From the NCBI GenBank assembly GCA_016845175.1, contig JAERTD010000025.1, positions 1-61,208 of the forward strand: 61,208 bases of DNA, in the 5' to 3' direction. The first letter of the stretch is position 1. Every line of letters starts with the position of its first letter. The DNA is from Bacteroidota bacterium (GTDB lineage: Bacteria; Bacteroidota; Bacteroidia; Bacteroidales; F082). Shown in pieces: positions 46,123-54,425 of the stretch. The notes under the pieces were generated by a model that had not been told where the DNA came from, made no database searches, and was given only the letters and a program-made list of their open reading frames with translations. The position numbers were made by a program, and so were the translations under genes.

Positions 46123-47223
46123 ATGCAGGAATCAACACTATTATATCAAATTGGTTTAACCCTGATCCCCAATATTGGTGATGTGAATGGAAAGAAGTTG
46201 CTGGCCTATTGTGGTGGGCTTGAAGCTGTGTTTAAAGCCACAAAGTCAAGTTTGCTCAAGATTCCCGGGATAGGGCAACATACTGTCAACAGCATACTCA
46301 ATCAAAAAGTTTTACTGAGGGCAGAGCAGGAAATGGAATTCATAAGTAAAAATAACATACAGACCTTTTTTTATACTGAGGGAGGCTACCCCAAGCGGTT
46401 GTTGCATTGCGAGGATGGACCGATGCTCTTGTATGGAAAAGGAAATCTTAGTTTCAATGTGAACAGAGTATTAGCCGTTGTGGGTACCCGGCGGGCCAGT
46501 CGTTATGGAAAGCAGATTTGTCAGGAGATTATTGATGAACTGGAGGATGAAGACCTATTGATCCTAAGTGGACTTGCTTACGGCATTGATGCCTGTGCCC
46601 ACCGACAGGCTGTTAAGAATAAGATGCAAACCATTGGGGTATTGGGACATGGATTGGATAAGCTTTATCCGGCAGTGCACCGAAAGCTTTCGGAGGAGAT
46701 GCTGGATAATGGGGGCCTGATAAGTGAATTCCTGTCGGAAACCATTCCTGACCGGGAGAATTTTCCTAAACGCAACCGGATCGTGGCCGGTATGTGTGAT
46801 GCGGTTCTGGTGATCGAATCCGATAGGAGAGGAGGGGCTTTGATTACCGCCGAGATTGCCAATTCATACAACAGGGATGTGTTTGCCATACCCGGGAATG
46901 TGGGCCATCAGTTGGTCAGAGGCTGTCATTATTTGATCAAACAAAACAAAGCAGCTCTTGTGGAATCAGCAAAGGATATTTATATGCATATGGGCTGGGA
47001 GAAACAAGAGCTAGTTCCCAAGAAACAAACTGTCCTATTTCATTCATTAACAGAGGATGAGAACCGTGTGTTGAAAATCATGAGAGTTTCGAAAGAGATG
47101 AGTATCGATCAGATTGCCTTGCAATCGCAACTTCCCATGTCTAAGGTAGCAGCTGCCCTGCTTAACCTTGAGTTTGAAGGATTGGTCAGTAGTTTTCCTG
47201 GTAAGCGGTATGTGTTGAGATGA
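46123..47223 (+). CDS. dprA: DNA-processing protein DprA
   Basis: About 366 residues; three ATGs (46105, 46120, 46123) compete and the last fits the family start (MQESTLLYQIGLTLIPNIGD) best. An N-terminal helix-hairpin-helix-like segment (IPGIGQHTVNSIL) is followed by the Rossmann domain VVGTRRASRYGKQICQEII, LSGLAYGIDACAHRQAV and FPKRNRIVAGMCDAVLVIES. A C-terminal winged helix ends the protein. DprA loads RecA on incoming single-stranded DNA in transformation. Confidence 0.95.
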   Translation: MQESTLLYQIGLTLIPNIGDVNGKKLLAYCGGLEAVFKATKSSLLKIPGIGQHTVNSILNQKVLLRAEQEMEFISKNNIQTFFYTEGGYPKRLLHCEDGPMLLYGKGNLSFNVNRVLAVVGTRRASRYGKQICQEIIDELEDEDLLILSGLAYGIDACAHRQAVKNKMQTIGVLGHGLDKLYPAVHRKLSEEMLDNGGLISEFLSETIPDRENFPKRNRIVAGMCDAVLVIESDRRGGALITAEIANSYNRDVFAIPGNVGHQLVRGCHYLIKQNKAALVESAKDIYMHMGWEKQELVPKKQTVLFHSLTEDENRVLKIMRVSKEMSIDQIALQSQLPMSKVAAALLNLEFEGLVSSFPGKRYVLR

Positions 47224-47274
47224 GTACTCAAAGACAGACGGGTAGTGTTGAAATTCCACAAGATGGCTTGCCTT

Positions 47275-47372
47275 AGTGTTCGACTGAGCTCACGCCGAAG
47301 TCCTGTCGAACACTATTTGTGTTATGATATGGAACAGGCCTGCACTGCAGCCTTCGACAAGTTCAGGGTGAC
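47275..47372. repeat. REP-like intergenic palindromic element
   Basis: AGTGTTCGAC (47275-47284) and GTCGAACACT (47305-47314) form a perfect 10-bp inverted repeat. About 40 bp on, CTTCGACAAGTTCAGGGTGA (47352-47371) is a form of the short CTTCGACAAGCTCAGG-type sequence that recurs between genes in many Bacteroidota genomes. The unit fills most of the 211-bp gap after dprA. Confidence 0.6.
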
Positions 47373-47434
47373 CTACACGCTAAAACACATTCGGGATAAC
47401 CCCAAAACAAATGATAATCTATGAAATAGAACGA

Positions 47435-48121
47435 CTACTGGTTTAGTTGTTCTGATTTAAGGGTAGCTGCTTTAACCACCAGTGTAGTAGCAATCAGCAC
47501 AAAACCTATGGTGGTGAATATTAGGAGGCGCTTGTCGGAAGTAATAAAACAGAAATAAAAGAGCCCATGAAAAAAGGTGGCGGCGCCCAATCCTGTGAGG
47601 CTGTCAATGAGCCTGTTTTTCCTTAGTTTACCCATACCCACAAAAAAGCCCATACACACGGCCGTAACAATAGAAGCTATGGGATAAGTGTAAAGAAATA
47701 ATGTGGTGCTATAAAATTTATGACTGGTCCCGACTATGTCAAAACCATAAAGCATAGTAGCAATTGTGGTAAATCCCAAACCGATAAAAACGGCGTAGAT
47801 GATACCTTCCAGCGGGCTTTGAAAATGGGTGTTCTTGAAGAAAACAAACCTGAGAATCAGAAATTTGGGTAACTCTGATCCGAAGGCTATTACCACAAAG
47901 ACAAAAAAGCCCATCCGTCTCATATTCTTTAAATTATCTCCCCATTGGAGGTCAGCCAGATAATTGGTCAGTAGCAGGACCAACACCCCTAGCGCTCCCC
48001 ATATCAAAGCATTGAACAAATTCCTTGTGGTTTTCAATGAAAACTTAAAATTGAGATAGGCGAGAAGTAATACGATGAGTATTGGAGAGATTGCAAATGA
48101 TAGGTATTGCATGGTAGTCAT
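47435..48121 (-). CDS. PrsW-like multispanning membrane protein with incomplete protease motifs
   Basis: About 228 residues with seven or eight hydrophobic segments. The order of PrsW-type intramembrane proteases is recognisable: GSELPKFLILR, FQSPLEGIIYAVFIGLGFTTIATMLY and AATFFHGLFYFCF. Active members have EExxK and a Glu in the GLGF..EN stretch; here these read SELPK and GLGFTTIAT, so two acidic residues are missing. It may be an inactive relative or a different protein with a similar fold. Starts at 48202 and 48148 are possible but add only a non-conserved tail. Confidence 0.6.
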   Translation of the reverse strand: MTTMQYLSFAISPILIVLLLAYLNFKFSLKTTRNLFNALIWGALGVLVLLLTNYLADLQWGDNLKNMRRMGFFVFVVIAFGSELPKFLILRFVFFKNTHFQSPLEGIIYAVFIGLGFTTIATMLYGFDIVGTSHKFYSTTLFLYTYPIASIVTAVCMGFFVGMGKLRKNRLIDSLTGLGAATFFHGLFYFCFITSDKRLLIFTTIGFVLIATTLVVKAATLKSEQLNQ

Positions 48122-48273
48122 AAGTTGTTGAATTGTGGCTTTGGTCATCAAATATAATAATACTTTGCAAGTAGTCTGAAACAATTCTAAACAACATATC
48201 AAGGGACTTATGGTTGATTACACCCTGTTAGCTTTGGTCACAGGCATTTTTAATTGTATTAATATTGTTGAAT

Positions 48274-48304
48274 AATTCTCATCGGGCCCCCGATCGGGAG
48301 AATT
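48274..48304. promoter_or_regulatory. Nested inverted repeat upstream of cupin-rsgA
   Basis: AATTCTC (48274-48280) pairs with GAGAATT (48298-48304), and inside it ATCGGG (48281-48286) pairs with CCCGAT (48289-48294). No T run follows. A weak -7 box (TACATTCG, 48309-48316) begins 5 nt later, so the repeat would cover the -33 region and is better placed as an operator than as an RNA hairpin. Confidence 0.55.
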
Positions 48305-48344
48305 TAATTACATTCGTAGGAAGGGAAATTTATAAAGAATAGCC

Positions 48345-48611
48345 ATGAGCATAAGTATCGAACAGCTAAGCACAAAAGAAGTGGAGGCCCGCAGTATAAA
48401 ATCCTGGCCCATATGGACCAAAGAAGTATCCAGGTTCGACTGGACCTATGTGGGCGATGAAGAATGCTATTTAATCGAGGGTGAGGCTCTTATTGAAACT
48501 GATGAAGGGAACTTTACCATTAAGGCAGGAGATTTTGTCACCTTCGAAGATGGACTGAGCTGCATTTGGGACATAAAGTCTGATATCAAGAAATACTACA
48601 ATTTTCCATGA
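48345..48611 (+). CDS. Small cupin-domain protein
   Basis: An 88-residue protein forming a single cupin barrel: VSRFDWTYVGDEECYLIEGE, then IETDEGNFTIKAGDFVTFEDGLSCIWDI. It resembles the ureidoglycine-hydrolase-like cupins (DUF861). The usual metal-binding histidines of larger cupins are not present. Its stop codon overlaps the rsgA start by 4 bp, so they are translationally coupled; a shared function is not evident. Confidence 0.82.
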   Translation: MSISIEQLSTKEVEARSIKSWPIWTKEVSRFDWTYVGDEECYLIEGEALIETDEGNFTIKAGDFVTFEDGLSCIWDIKSDIKKYYNFP

Positions 48612-49543
48612 GCGAAGTATTACAAGGAGTAGTAATCAAATCCACAGGCAGCTGGTATACCATCCGTTCTGAAGACGGCACCAATTATGAGAGTCGACTC
48701 AAAGGAAAATTCCGTATCAAAGGGATCCGGGCCACCAACCCCATAGCTGTCGGGGATGTAGTTTCTTTTAGTATTCAGGAAGGTGGGAACGAAGGCAATA
48801 TTTTAGATATTCTGCCCAGAAAAAACCATATCATACGCAGAGCCACCAAGCTGTCAAAAGCCACTCATATCATTGCTTCCAATATTGATCAGGCAGTTCT
48901 TATCGTATCACTGCATAAGCCAAGAACCTCCACAGGTTTTATCGACCGATTTCTTTCTACTGCAGAAGCCTACCACATTCCGGGTGTTATAGTTTTTAAT
49001 AAGATTGATCTCTATAATGAAGAGCACAAACAGCATTTGTCCTATTACTATCAGACCTATGAGAAGCTGGGTTACAAATGCTTGCAGACTTCGGTAACGG
49101 AAGCTGTCAACCTCGAAGACTTTGCATCCCTGATACAAGATAAGGTAAGTCTACTTGCTGGCCATTCGGGAGTAGGTAAATCGGCTTTAGTGAATGCGGT
49201 GAACCCGGGATTGAACCTGAAAGTTGGTGAAATATCCGACTACCATCAAAAAGGCAAGCATACCACCACCTTTGCTGAAATGTTCCCCTTGGAACATGGA
49301 GGTTATATTGTAGATACGCCGGGAATAAAGGAATTCGGGCTGGTATCTTTTGAAAAAGAAGAACTGGGCCAACGCTTCCCTGAAATGAGAAGCCGTATGC
49401 AGCATTGTCGGTTCAACAATTGCCTGCATGTGGACGAACCCCAATGTGAGGTTTTAAAAGCAGTTGAAGCTGAAGAAATTGCAGCTTTTCGTTATATGAA
49501 CTATTTAAATATGCTTGAGGAATTGCTTGTAAAAGATAGATAG
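48608..49543 (+). CDS. rsgA: Ribosome small-subunit-dependent GTPase A
   Basis: A 311-residue circularly permuted GTPase that checks late 30S assembly. An OB-fold N-terminus (GVVIKSTGSWYTIRSEDG) is followed by the permuted order NKID, GHSGVGKS (185-192) and DTPGIKEFGL. A zinc-binding CRFNNCLHVDEPQC segment comes near the C-terminus. Start overlaps the cupin stop. Confidence 0.97.
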   Translation: MSEVLQGVVIKSTGSWYTIRSEDGTNYESRLKGKFRIKGIRATNPIAVGDVVSFSIQEGGNEGNILDILPRKNHIIRRATKLSKATHIIASNIDQAVLIVSLHKPRTSTGFIDRFLSTAEAYHIPGVIVFNKIDLYNEEHKQHLSYYYQTYEKLGYKCLQTSVTEAVNLEDFASLIQDKVSLLAGHSGVGKSALVNAVNPGLNLKVGEISDYHQKGKHTTTFAEMFPLEHGGYIVDTPGIKEFGLVSFEKEELGQRFPEMRSRMQHCRFNNCLHVDEPQCEVLKAVEAEEIAAFRYMNYLNMLEELLVKDR

Positions 49544-49583
49544 TTATTTTTACACTTTCTAAACTAGGATAAGAAATTAGGAT

Positions 49584-50246
49584 ATGATCGCCCGCCAGTT
49601 AATCAGCAGTGGTATTACACCACTTAAAACCTCAGATACCGGACGCCGGGCTTTGCATCTGATGGAGGAACTGAAACTGTCCCATCTGCCCATAGTCAAT
49701 AATGAGGCATTCCTGGGTTTGATCGGTGAAAAAGATATTTACGATCTAAACCATTTTGACGAGCCCCTGGGTAATCATAAACTATCTTTATTGAATCCAT
49801 TCGTTAATGAGCATCAGCATTTGTATGAGGTACTGGAAACCATTGGAAAGCATGAATTGAGTTTGATTCCTGTACTGAGTGATTCCAAAAAATATTTAGG
49901 TTGTATCAGTTTACAGAACCTCCTGAAATTTCTCACCAGGACCTTGTCCATAGATAACCCGGGTGGTGTGATAGTTCTGGAAATGAGCATGAATGATTAT
50001 TCCATGACAGAGGTGGCAAATATTGTGGAATCAAACGATGCCAAATTGCTTAGCTCCTTCGTGGTTTCCCATAAGGATTCCACCAAGATGGAACTGGTGA
50101 TCAAAGTAAGTCGTACTGAATTGGGTAATATTTTGCAAACCTTCGATCGCTACGGTTATCTGGTGAAAGCCACCTTTGGCGAACATGTGGATGAGGAAGA
50201 CCTTCAGGAAAGATATGACTCCCTCATGAATTATCTTAATATATAA
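49584..50246 (+). CDS. CBS-domain protein
   Basis: A 220-residue cytoplasmic protein. Two CBS motifs span residues about 1-130 (TSDTGRRALHLMEELKLSHLPIV and VLETIGKHELSLIPVLSDS), followed by an ACT-like C-terminal part (about 135-220, GGVIVLEMSMNDYSMTEVANIVE). CBS pairs bind adenosine nucleotides. The gene lies upstream of nadK, an arrangement I recall from Bacteroidota, with a barrel-protein gene between them here. Confidence 0.87.
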   Translation: MIARQLISSGITPLKTSDTGRRALHLMEELKLSHLPIVNNEAFLGLIGEKDIYDLNHFDEPLGNHKLSLLNPFVNEHQHLYEVLETIGKHELSLIPVLSDSKKYLGCISLQNLLKFLTRTLSIDNPGGVIVLEMSMNDYSMTEVANIVESNDAKLLSSFVVSHKDSTKMELVIKVSRTELGNILQTFDRYGYLVKATFGEHVDEEDLQERYDSLMNYLNI

Positions 50247-50248
50247 TT

Positions 50249-51667
50249 ATGCGGCTGACCCTTGCACTAATACTCCTCTTCGCAACCCAGCTCGCAGCAC
50301 AATCTTTGCTTCCCCCACAAAACAACCTTCATAGCACGCTGGACACCAACAAGCTACTTGTTTCGGCTGGACTGAACCTGGAAGGGAATAAAATCACCAA
50401 GGATAAAATAATTCTTAGAGAACTGGAGTTTGCTTTGGGCGATACCAACACAGCAGGTCAGTGGAAACGAATACTAACCAAGAGTCAGCAAAATCTCATG
50501 AACCGCTCCCTGTTCAACTTCGTTACCTTTACAGATAGTGTCTATGATGATAGGATCGATATCCATATCAAAATGATCGAGCGCTGGTATATCTGGCCCA
50601 TACCCATCATCCAATATGCTGACAGAAATGTGAATGTATGGTGGCAAACCAAGGATTTCAGCAGGCTCAACCTAGGGGTAGATCTTAAGGTTGATAATTT
50701 CCGGGGTCGCATGGAACAACTGAATATTATCTTGCAGGGAGGTTACGATCAAACCTATGCGTTTAAATGGTCCATTCCATACCTAACTGCAAAACAAATA
50801 ATGGGTATGTCCACCTTCGCCGGTGTCAGGCTGAACCACGAAATTGCCTATGAAACCAAAGATAATAAGCTGCAGCATTATCGTGCGGAAGGGGAATACG
50901 CCAGACAACAAGTATTTACTGAGCTTGCCCTAACCTTCAGACCTAGTTTCAATTACCAACATGCTTTTTTTACAGCCTATTATCATTTCGATTTTGCAGA
51001 TACCATTGTACAACTCAATCCTGATTTTTCCCAGGGACAAACGACTTACAATTTCTTTGAGCTGAAATATCTGTACAAAATGGATCTGAGAGACTACAAA
51101 CCCTATCCCCTGAATGGATATTACTTTGATGCCTATTTACAGAAATGGGGTTTTGGACTTTTTGAGGATGGTGTGGATATGTGGAGCATGAAAGTGGCTT
51201 TCGATCATTATTTTCAAATTCATAATCGATGGTATTTCGCCTATAATGTGACCGCCAAATTTACCAACAATGGTTACCAACCCTATTTCTTAAGTCCTGC
51301 CCTGGGCTACGAAGAAATGACCATACGAGGTTATGAATTGTATGTGGTGAATGGTCAGAAGCTAGGTGTGATCAAATCCAATCTTAAATTCGAACTCGTT
51401 CCCAAAAGTGAATACGATATCAAATGGATAAAAACAGATAAGTTTGGTAAGATATTTTATGCCTTTTACGCCAACCTTTTCTTCGACGCAGGGTATGCCC
51501 ACGATAAGCTGTATGCAGAAGACAATCCCCTCAACAATCAATTTTTATGGGGAACAGGTATCGGTATCGATTTTGTGACCTATTACGATATGGTCGTCAG
51601 GCTTGAGGGCTCCATTAACAAACAGGGTGATCTGGGATTTTATGTGGCTTTTGTGGCACCCATATAG
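50249..51667 (+). CDS. BamA/Omp85-like outer-membrane barrel protein
   Basis: A 472-residue protein with a signal peptide (MRLTLALILLFATQLAAQ). Residues about 40-115 look like a single POTRA unit (NLEGNKITKDKIILRELEF ... IDIHIKMIERWY). The rest is an alternating-strand barrel ending VAFVAPI. It is shorter than BamA and has one POTRA, as in the smaller Omp85 relatives. The start follows the CBS stop by 2 bp, so the two are co-transcribed. Substrate or partner unknown. Confidence 0.78.
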   Translation: MRLTLALILLFATQLAAQSLLPPQNNLHSTLDTNKLLVSAGLNLEGNKITKDKIILRELEFALGDTNTAGQWKRILTKSQQNLMNRSLFNFVTFTDSVYDDRIDIHIKMIERWYIWPIPIIQYADRNVNVWWQTKDFSRLNLGVDLKVDNFRGRMEQLNIILQGGYDQTYAFKWSIPYLTAKQIMGMSTFAGVRLNHEIAYETKDNKLQHYRAEGEYARQQVFTELALTFRPSFNYQHAFFTAYYHFDFADTIVQLNPDFSQGQTTYNFFELKYLYKMDLRDYKPYPLNGYYFDAYLQKWGFGLFEDGVDMWSMKVAFDHYFQIHNRWYFAYNVTAKFTNNGYQPYFLSPALGYEEMTIRGYELYVVNGQKLGVIKSNLKFELVPKSEYDIKWIKTDKFGKIFYAFYANLFFDAGYAHDKLYAEDNPLNNQFLWGTGIGIDFVTYYDMVVRLEGSINKQGDLGFYVAFVAPI

Positions 51668-51851
51668 GTATTTACTCAAGATTTTCTCGTGAAACATGTT
51701 CTCAGAATAATCATGGTATAGCGTTCAACAGTTTTCTTCTTAACACTTCATTTATCTCAGTAAAAGTGACCCTGGCGTTAAAAAAAGTTAAGAATCAGGA
51801 AATACGTCTGTTGTGGGCTGTTTACCCCTATTTTTGGTACAATATTTAAAT

Positions 51852-51859
51852 TAGATTTG
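51852..51859 (+). promoter_or_regulatory. Candidate -7 box of nadK
   Basis: TAGATTTG is a full TAnnTTTG match 21 nt before the nadK ATG. TTTTG lies 15 nt upstream of it, closer than the usual -33 spacing. The 213-bp gap before nadK holds nothing else that stands out. Confidence 0.5.
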
Positions 51860-51880
51860 CAGCATTAAAAAAGCATTGCG

Positions 51881-52759
51881 ATGAAAGTTGCCGTTTTTGG
51901 GAAAGAGTATAATGATGGTCAGAAAAAGCATTTACAACTTCTTGTGGATGAGTTGATAAGCCATCAGGTAGACATGGTGTTTTATCAAGGCTATTTTTCC
52001 AAAATCCATTCTTCCATTCAACTCCCTCAGAACATTCCTACATTCTCTAATCATGAAGATTTATTGCAGGGTGTAGATATGTTAATCTCCATTGGAGGTG
52101 ATGGAACCTTTTTGGATACGGTGCCCTATGTCAGAGACTCAGGAATCCCCATTCTTGGAGTTAACCTGGGTAGACTGGGATTTTTATCAAGTATTTCACT
52201 GGACGAGATTCATGAGGCGGTACAAAGTATTGTACGTAAGGAATACACCATCGAAAAGAGGGCCTTGCTGCAACTTGAAGAACCTCATGCGGCATTTGGT
52301 GATGTGAATTTTGCATTGAATGATTTAACCATTTACCGTAACACAGCCACAGCACTTATTGTGGTGCATGTGTATATCAACGGTTTATTTCTCAACTCAT
52401 ACTGGGGTGACGGACTGATTATCTCAACACCCACAGGCTCTACAGCATATTCAATGAGTGTGGGAGGTCCCATCGTGAGTCCGGGATCTCAGAATTTTGT
52501 TATCGCACCCATTGCGTCACACAATTTAACTGTACGCCCTATCGTTATTCAGGACAGTTGTGAAATAAAGATTAAAATCGAAGGCAGGGAAGAGAAATAT
52601 CAAATGACTTTGGACTCTCGTCACTCCAATATTAATAAGGGTGATGAGCTGATTATCCGGCGTTGCGATTTTGATGTAAATCTGGTTCAAATGAATAACA
52701 AAGATTTTTACTCTACCATCAGAGATAAACTGCTGTGGGGAGTGGACTCAAGGAATTAA
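51881..52759 (+). CDS. nadK: NAD kinase
   Basis: A 292-residue enzyme that makes NADP from NAD and ATP. The glycine-rich motif SIGGDGTFLDT (70-80) and NLGRLGFLSS, then GDGLIISTPTGSTAYSMSVGGPIVSP, are all in place. It begins the nadK - DUF6089 - uppS - bamA - Skp run that is common in Bacteroidota. Confidence 0.97.
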   Translation: MKVAVFGKEYNDGQKKHLQLLVDELISHQVDMVFYQGYFSKIHSSIQLPQNIPTFSNHEDLLQGVDMLISIGGDGTFLDTVPYVRDSGIPILGVNLGRLGFLSSISLDEIHEAVQSIVRKEYTIEKRALLQLEEPHAAFGDVNFALNDLTIYRNTATALIVVHVYINGLFLNSYWGDGLIISTPTGSTAYSMSVGGPIVSPGSQNFVIAPIASHNLTVRPIVIQDSCEIKIKIEGREEKYQMTLDSRHSNINKGDELIIRRCDFDVNLVQMNNKDFYSTIRDKLLWGVDSRN

Positions 52760-52835
52760 TTACCAGCATTATTTCACTAAAATTATTCGAAACGATAAGC
52801 TTTGTAATTAATGTCAAGAGTTAGGAAAAAATTGA

Positions 52836-52843
52836 TAATTTTG
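52836..52843 (+). promoter_or_regulatory. Candidate -7 box of the DUF6089 gene
   Basis: TAATTTTG is a full -7 match 39 nt before ATG 52883. It lies inside the longer reading frame that starts at 52811, which argues for the shorter protein. Confidence 0.5.
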
Positions 52844-52882
52844 GCGCTCGAAATCGGAATGGAACATCGAAGGAAACATTCT

Positions 52883-53656
52883 ATGCGTATTAAGTACCTT
52901 ATCCCATTGGGATTCATGCTGTTACTGGCGTTTACATCCAGGGCTCAAACCTTGGAAGTAGGTGTTTTTGGTGGTGGTTCATACTATCTGGGTGACCTGA
53001 ATCCGACCTTGCATTTTAACCAAACCCAATTTGCCTTTGGTGGATTGGCCCGATATAATGCCAATAACCGTTGGGCATTTAAGTTGTCCTATACCCGTGC
53101 TAAGGTTCAGGGTGATGACACAAGAACCCAGGCCGTGGACAACCGTGAATTGAATTTCAAATCGGTGATACATGATGTGGCCTTTGTGGCCGAATTCAAC
53201 TTTTGGGATTATTTCACCGGAAGTAAAAAGAGTAATTATGCGCCCTATATTTTTGCCGGAGTAGGCATGTTTACCTACAATCCAACTACCCTGGGTGGTG
53301 TAGCCCTGAGACCTTTGGGAACCGAAGGGCAAAATGTGGGATTCGATGGAAGAAGTCAATATGGATCCATCGGTTTAGCCTTTCCCTTCGGCATCGGTTT
53401 TAAATACAGTGTGAGCGAAAGGGTTGGATTAACCTTCGACTGGAGCATGAGAAAGACATTCACCGATTATATCGATGATGTGAGTACGACCTATGCAGAC
53501 AACCCTGATGAAATTGCAGACCCCACCCAATCACATTCAGCGGGTATGCAAAGAGGTGACCGAACCAAGGACGATTGGTATGGTATCATTGGCATATCAC
53601 TGACTTATAAGTTTAACCTGTTTAGTACCAAAAGATGTGACAACCTGAAATGGTAG
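52883..53656 (+). CDS. DUF6089-type outer-membrane beta-barrel protein
   Basis: From ATG 52883 the protein has 257 residues with a signal peptide ending TSRAQ. The mature part (LEVGVFGGGSYYLGDLNP, then AFGGLARYNANNRWAFKLSY) is an alternating-strand barrel of the DUF6089 kind that commonly sits between nadK and uppS in Bacteroidota. It ends with strands rich in aromatic residues (WYGIIGISLTYKF). Function unknown; an envelope-assembly link is inferred from neighbours. Confidence 0.82.
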   Translation: MRIKYLIPLGFMLLLAFTSRAQTLEVGVFGGGSYYLGDLNPTLHFNQTQFAFGGLARYNANNRWAFKLSYTRAKVQGDDTRTQAVDNRELNFKSVIHDVAFVAEFNFWDYFTGSKKSNYAPYIFAGVGMFTYNPTTLGGVALRPLGTEGQNVGFDGRSQYGSIGLAFPFGIGFKYSVSERVGLTFDWSMRKTFTDYIDDVSTTYADNPDEIADPTQSHSAGMQRGDRTKDDWYGIIGISLTYKFNLFSTKRCDNLKW

Positions 53657-53672
53657 TCGAAAACATTCTGAC

Positions 53673-54416
53673 ATGAGCCTGAAAAAAAGTATTAACCTGA
53701 AAAAATTGCCCAGCCATATCGCTGTTATTATGGATGGTAATGGCAGGTGGGCATTGAAACAAGGTCATGACAGAGTATTTGGACACCATAAGGGCGTGGA
53801 TGCTGTCCGTGAGATAGCGGAAGCAGCTGCCGAGTTGGGTGTTAAGTATTTGACTTTATACACTTTCTCAACTGAGAACTGGAACAGGCCAAAATTTGAA
53901 GTGGATGCCCTGATGTCACTCTTTGTGGACACCATAGAAAAAGAAATTCCTACTTTAAACAAGAATAACATACGCTTAAATGCCATTGGTGATGTGGAAA
54001 GCCTGCCTGAAGAAAACAGGAAAAGGCTGAAGGAAACCATGCGTAAAACCAAACAAAACGACCGTATGGTACTCACACTGGCCTTATCTTACAGTGCCAG
54101 ATGGGAGATTCTTGAAGCAGTAAAATCGATTATTCGGGAGGAAGGCAGCCTTGATGCCAAAGATGTTCACCTAACAGAAGAACTTTTTGCCTCTCATTTA
54201 AACACTTCAGACATGCCTGATCCTGAGTTGGTCATCAGAACCAGCGGGGAAATGAGGATTAGTAACTTTTTGTTGTGGCAAATAGCTTATGCTGAGCTTT
54301 ATTTTACGCCTAAATTATGGCCGGAATTTGGTAAGCAAGACCTATATGAGGCAATTGTGGATTATCAGAACAGGGAACGAAGGTTTGGACTTACAAGTGA
54401 GCAAATTAAAAGCTAA
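53673..54416 (+). CDS. uppS: Isoprenyl diphosphate synthase (undecaprenyl type)
   Basis: A 247-residue cis-prenyltransferase that builds the C55 carrier lipid for cell-wall sugars. HIAVIMDGNGRWA holds the catalytic Asp21, then YTFSTENWNRP and RTSGEMRISNFLLWQIAYAEL. Located 16 bp after the DUF6089 gene and 9 bp before bamA. Confidence 0.97.
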   Translation: MSLKKSINLKKLPSHIAVIMDGNGRWALKQGHDRVFGHHKGVDAVREIAEAAAELGVKYLTLYTFSTENWNRPKFEVDALMSLFVDTIEKEIPTLNKNNIRLNAIGDVESLPEENRKRLKETMRKTKQNDRMVLTLALSYSARWEILEAVKSIIREEGSLDAKDVHLTEELFASHLNTSDMPDPELVIRTSGEMRISNFLLWQIAYAELYFTPKLWPEFGKQDLYEAIVDYQNRERRFGLTSEQIKS

Positions 54417-54425
54417 CAGAATAGG

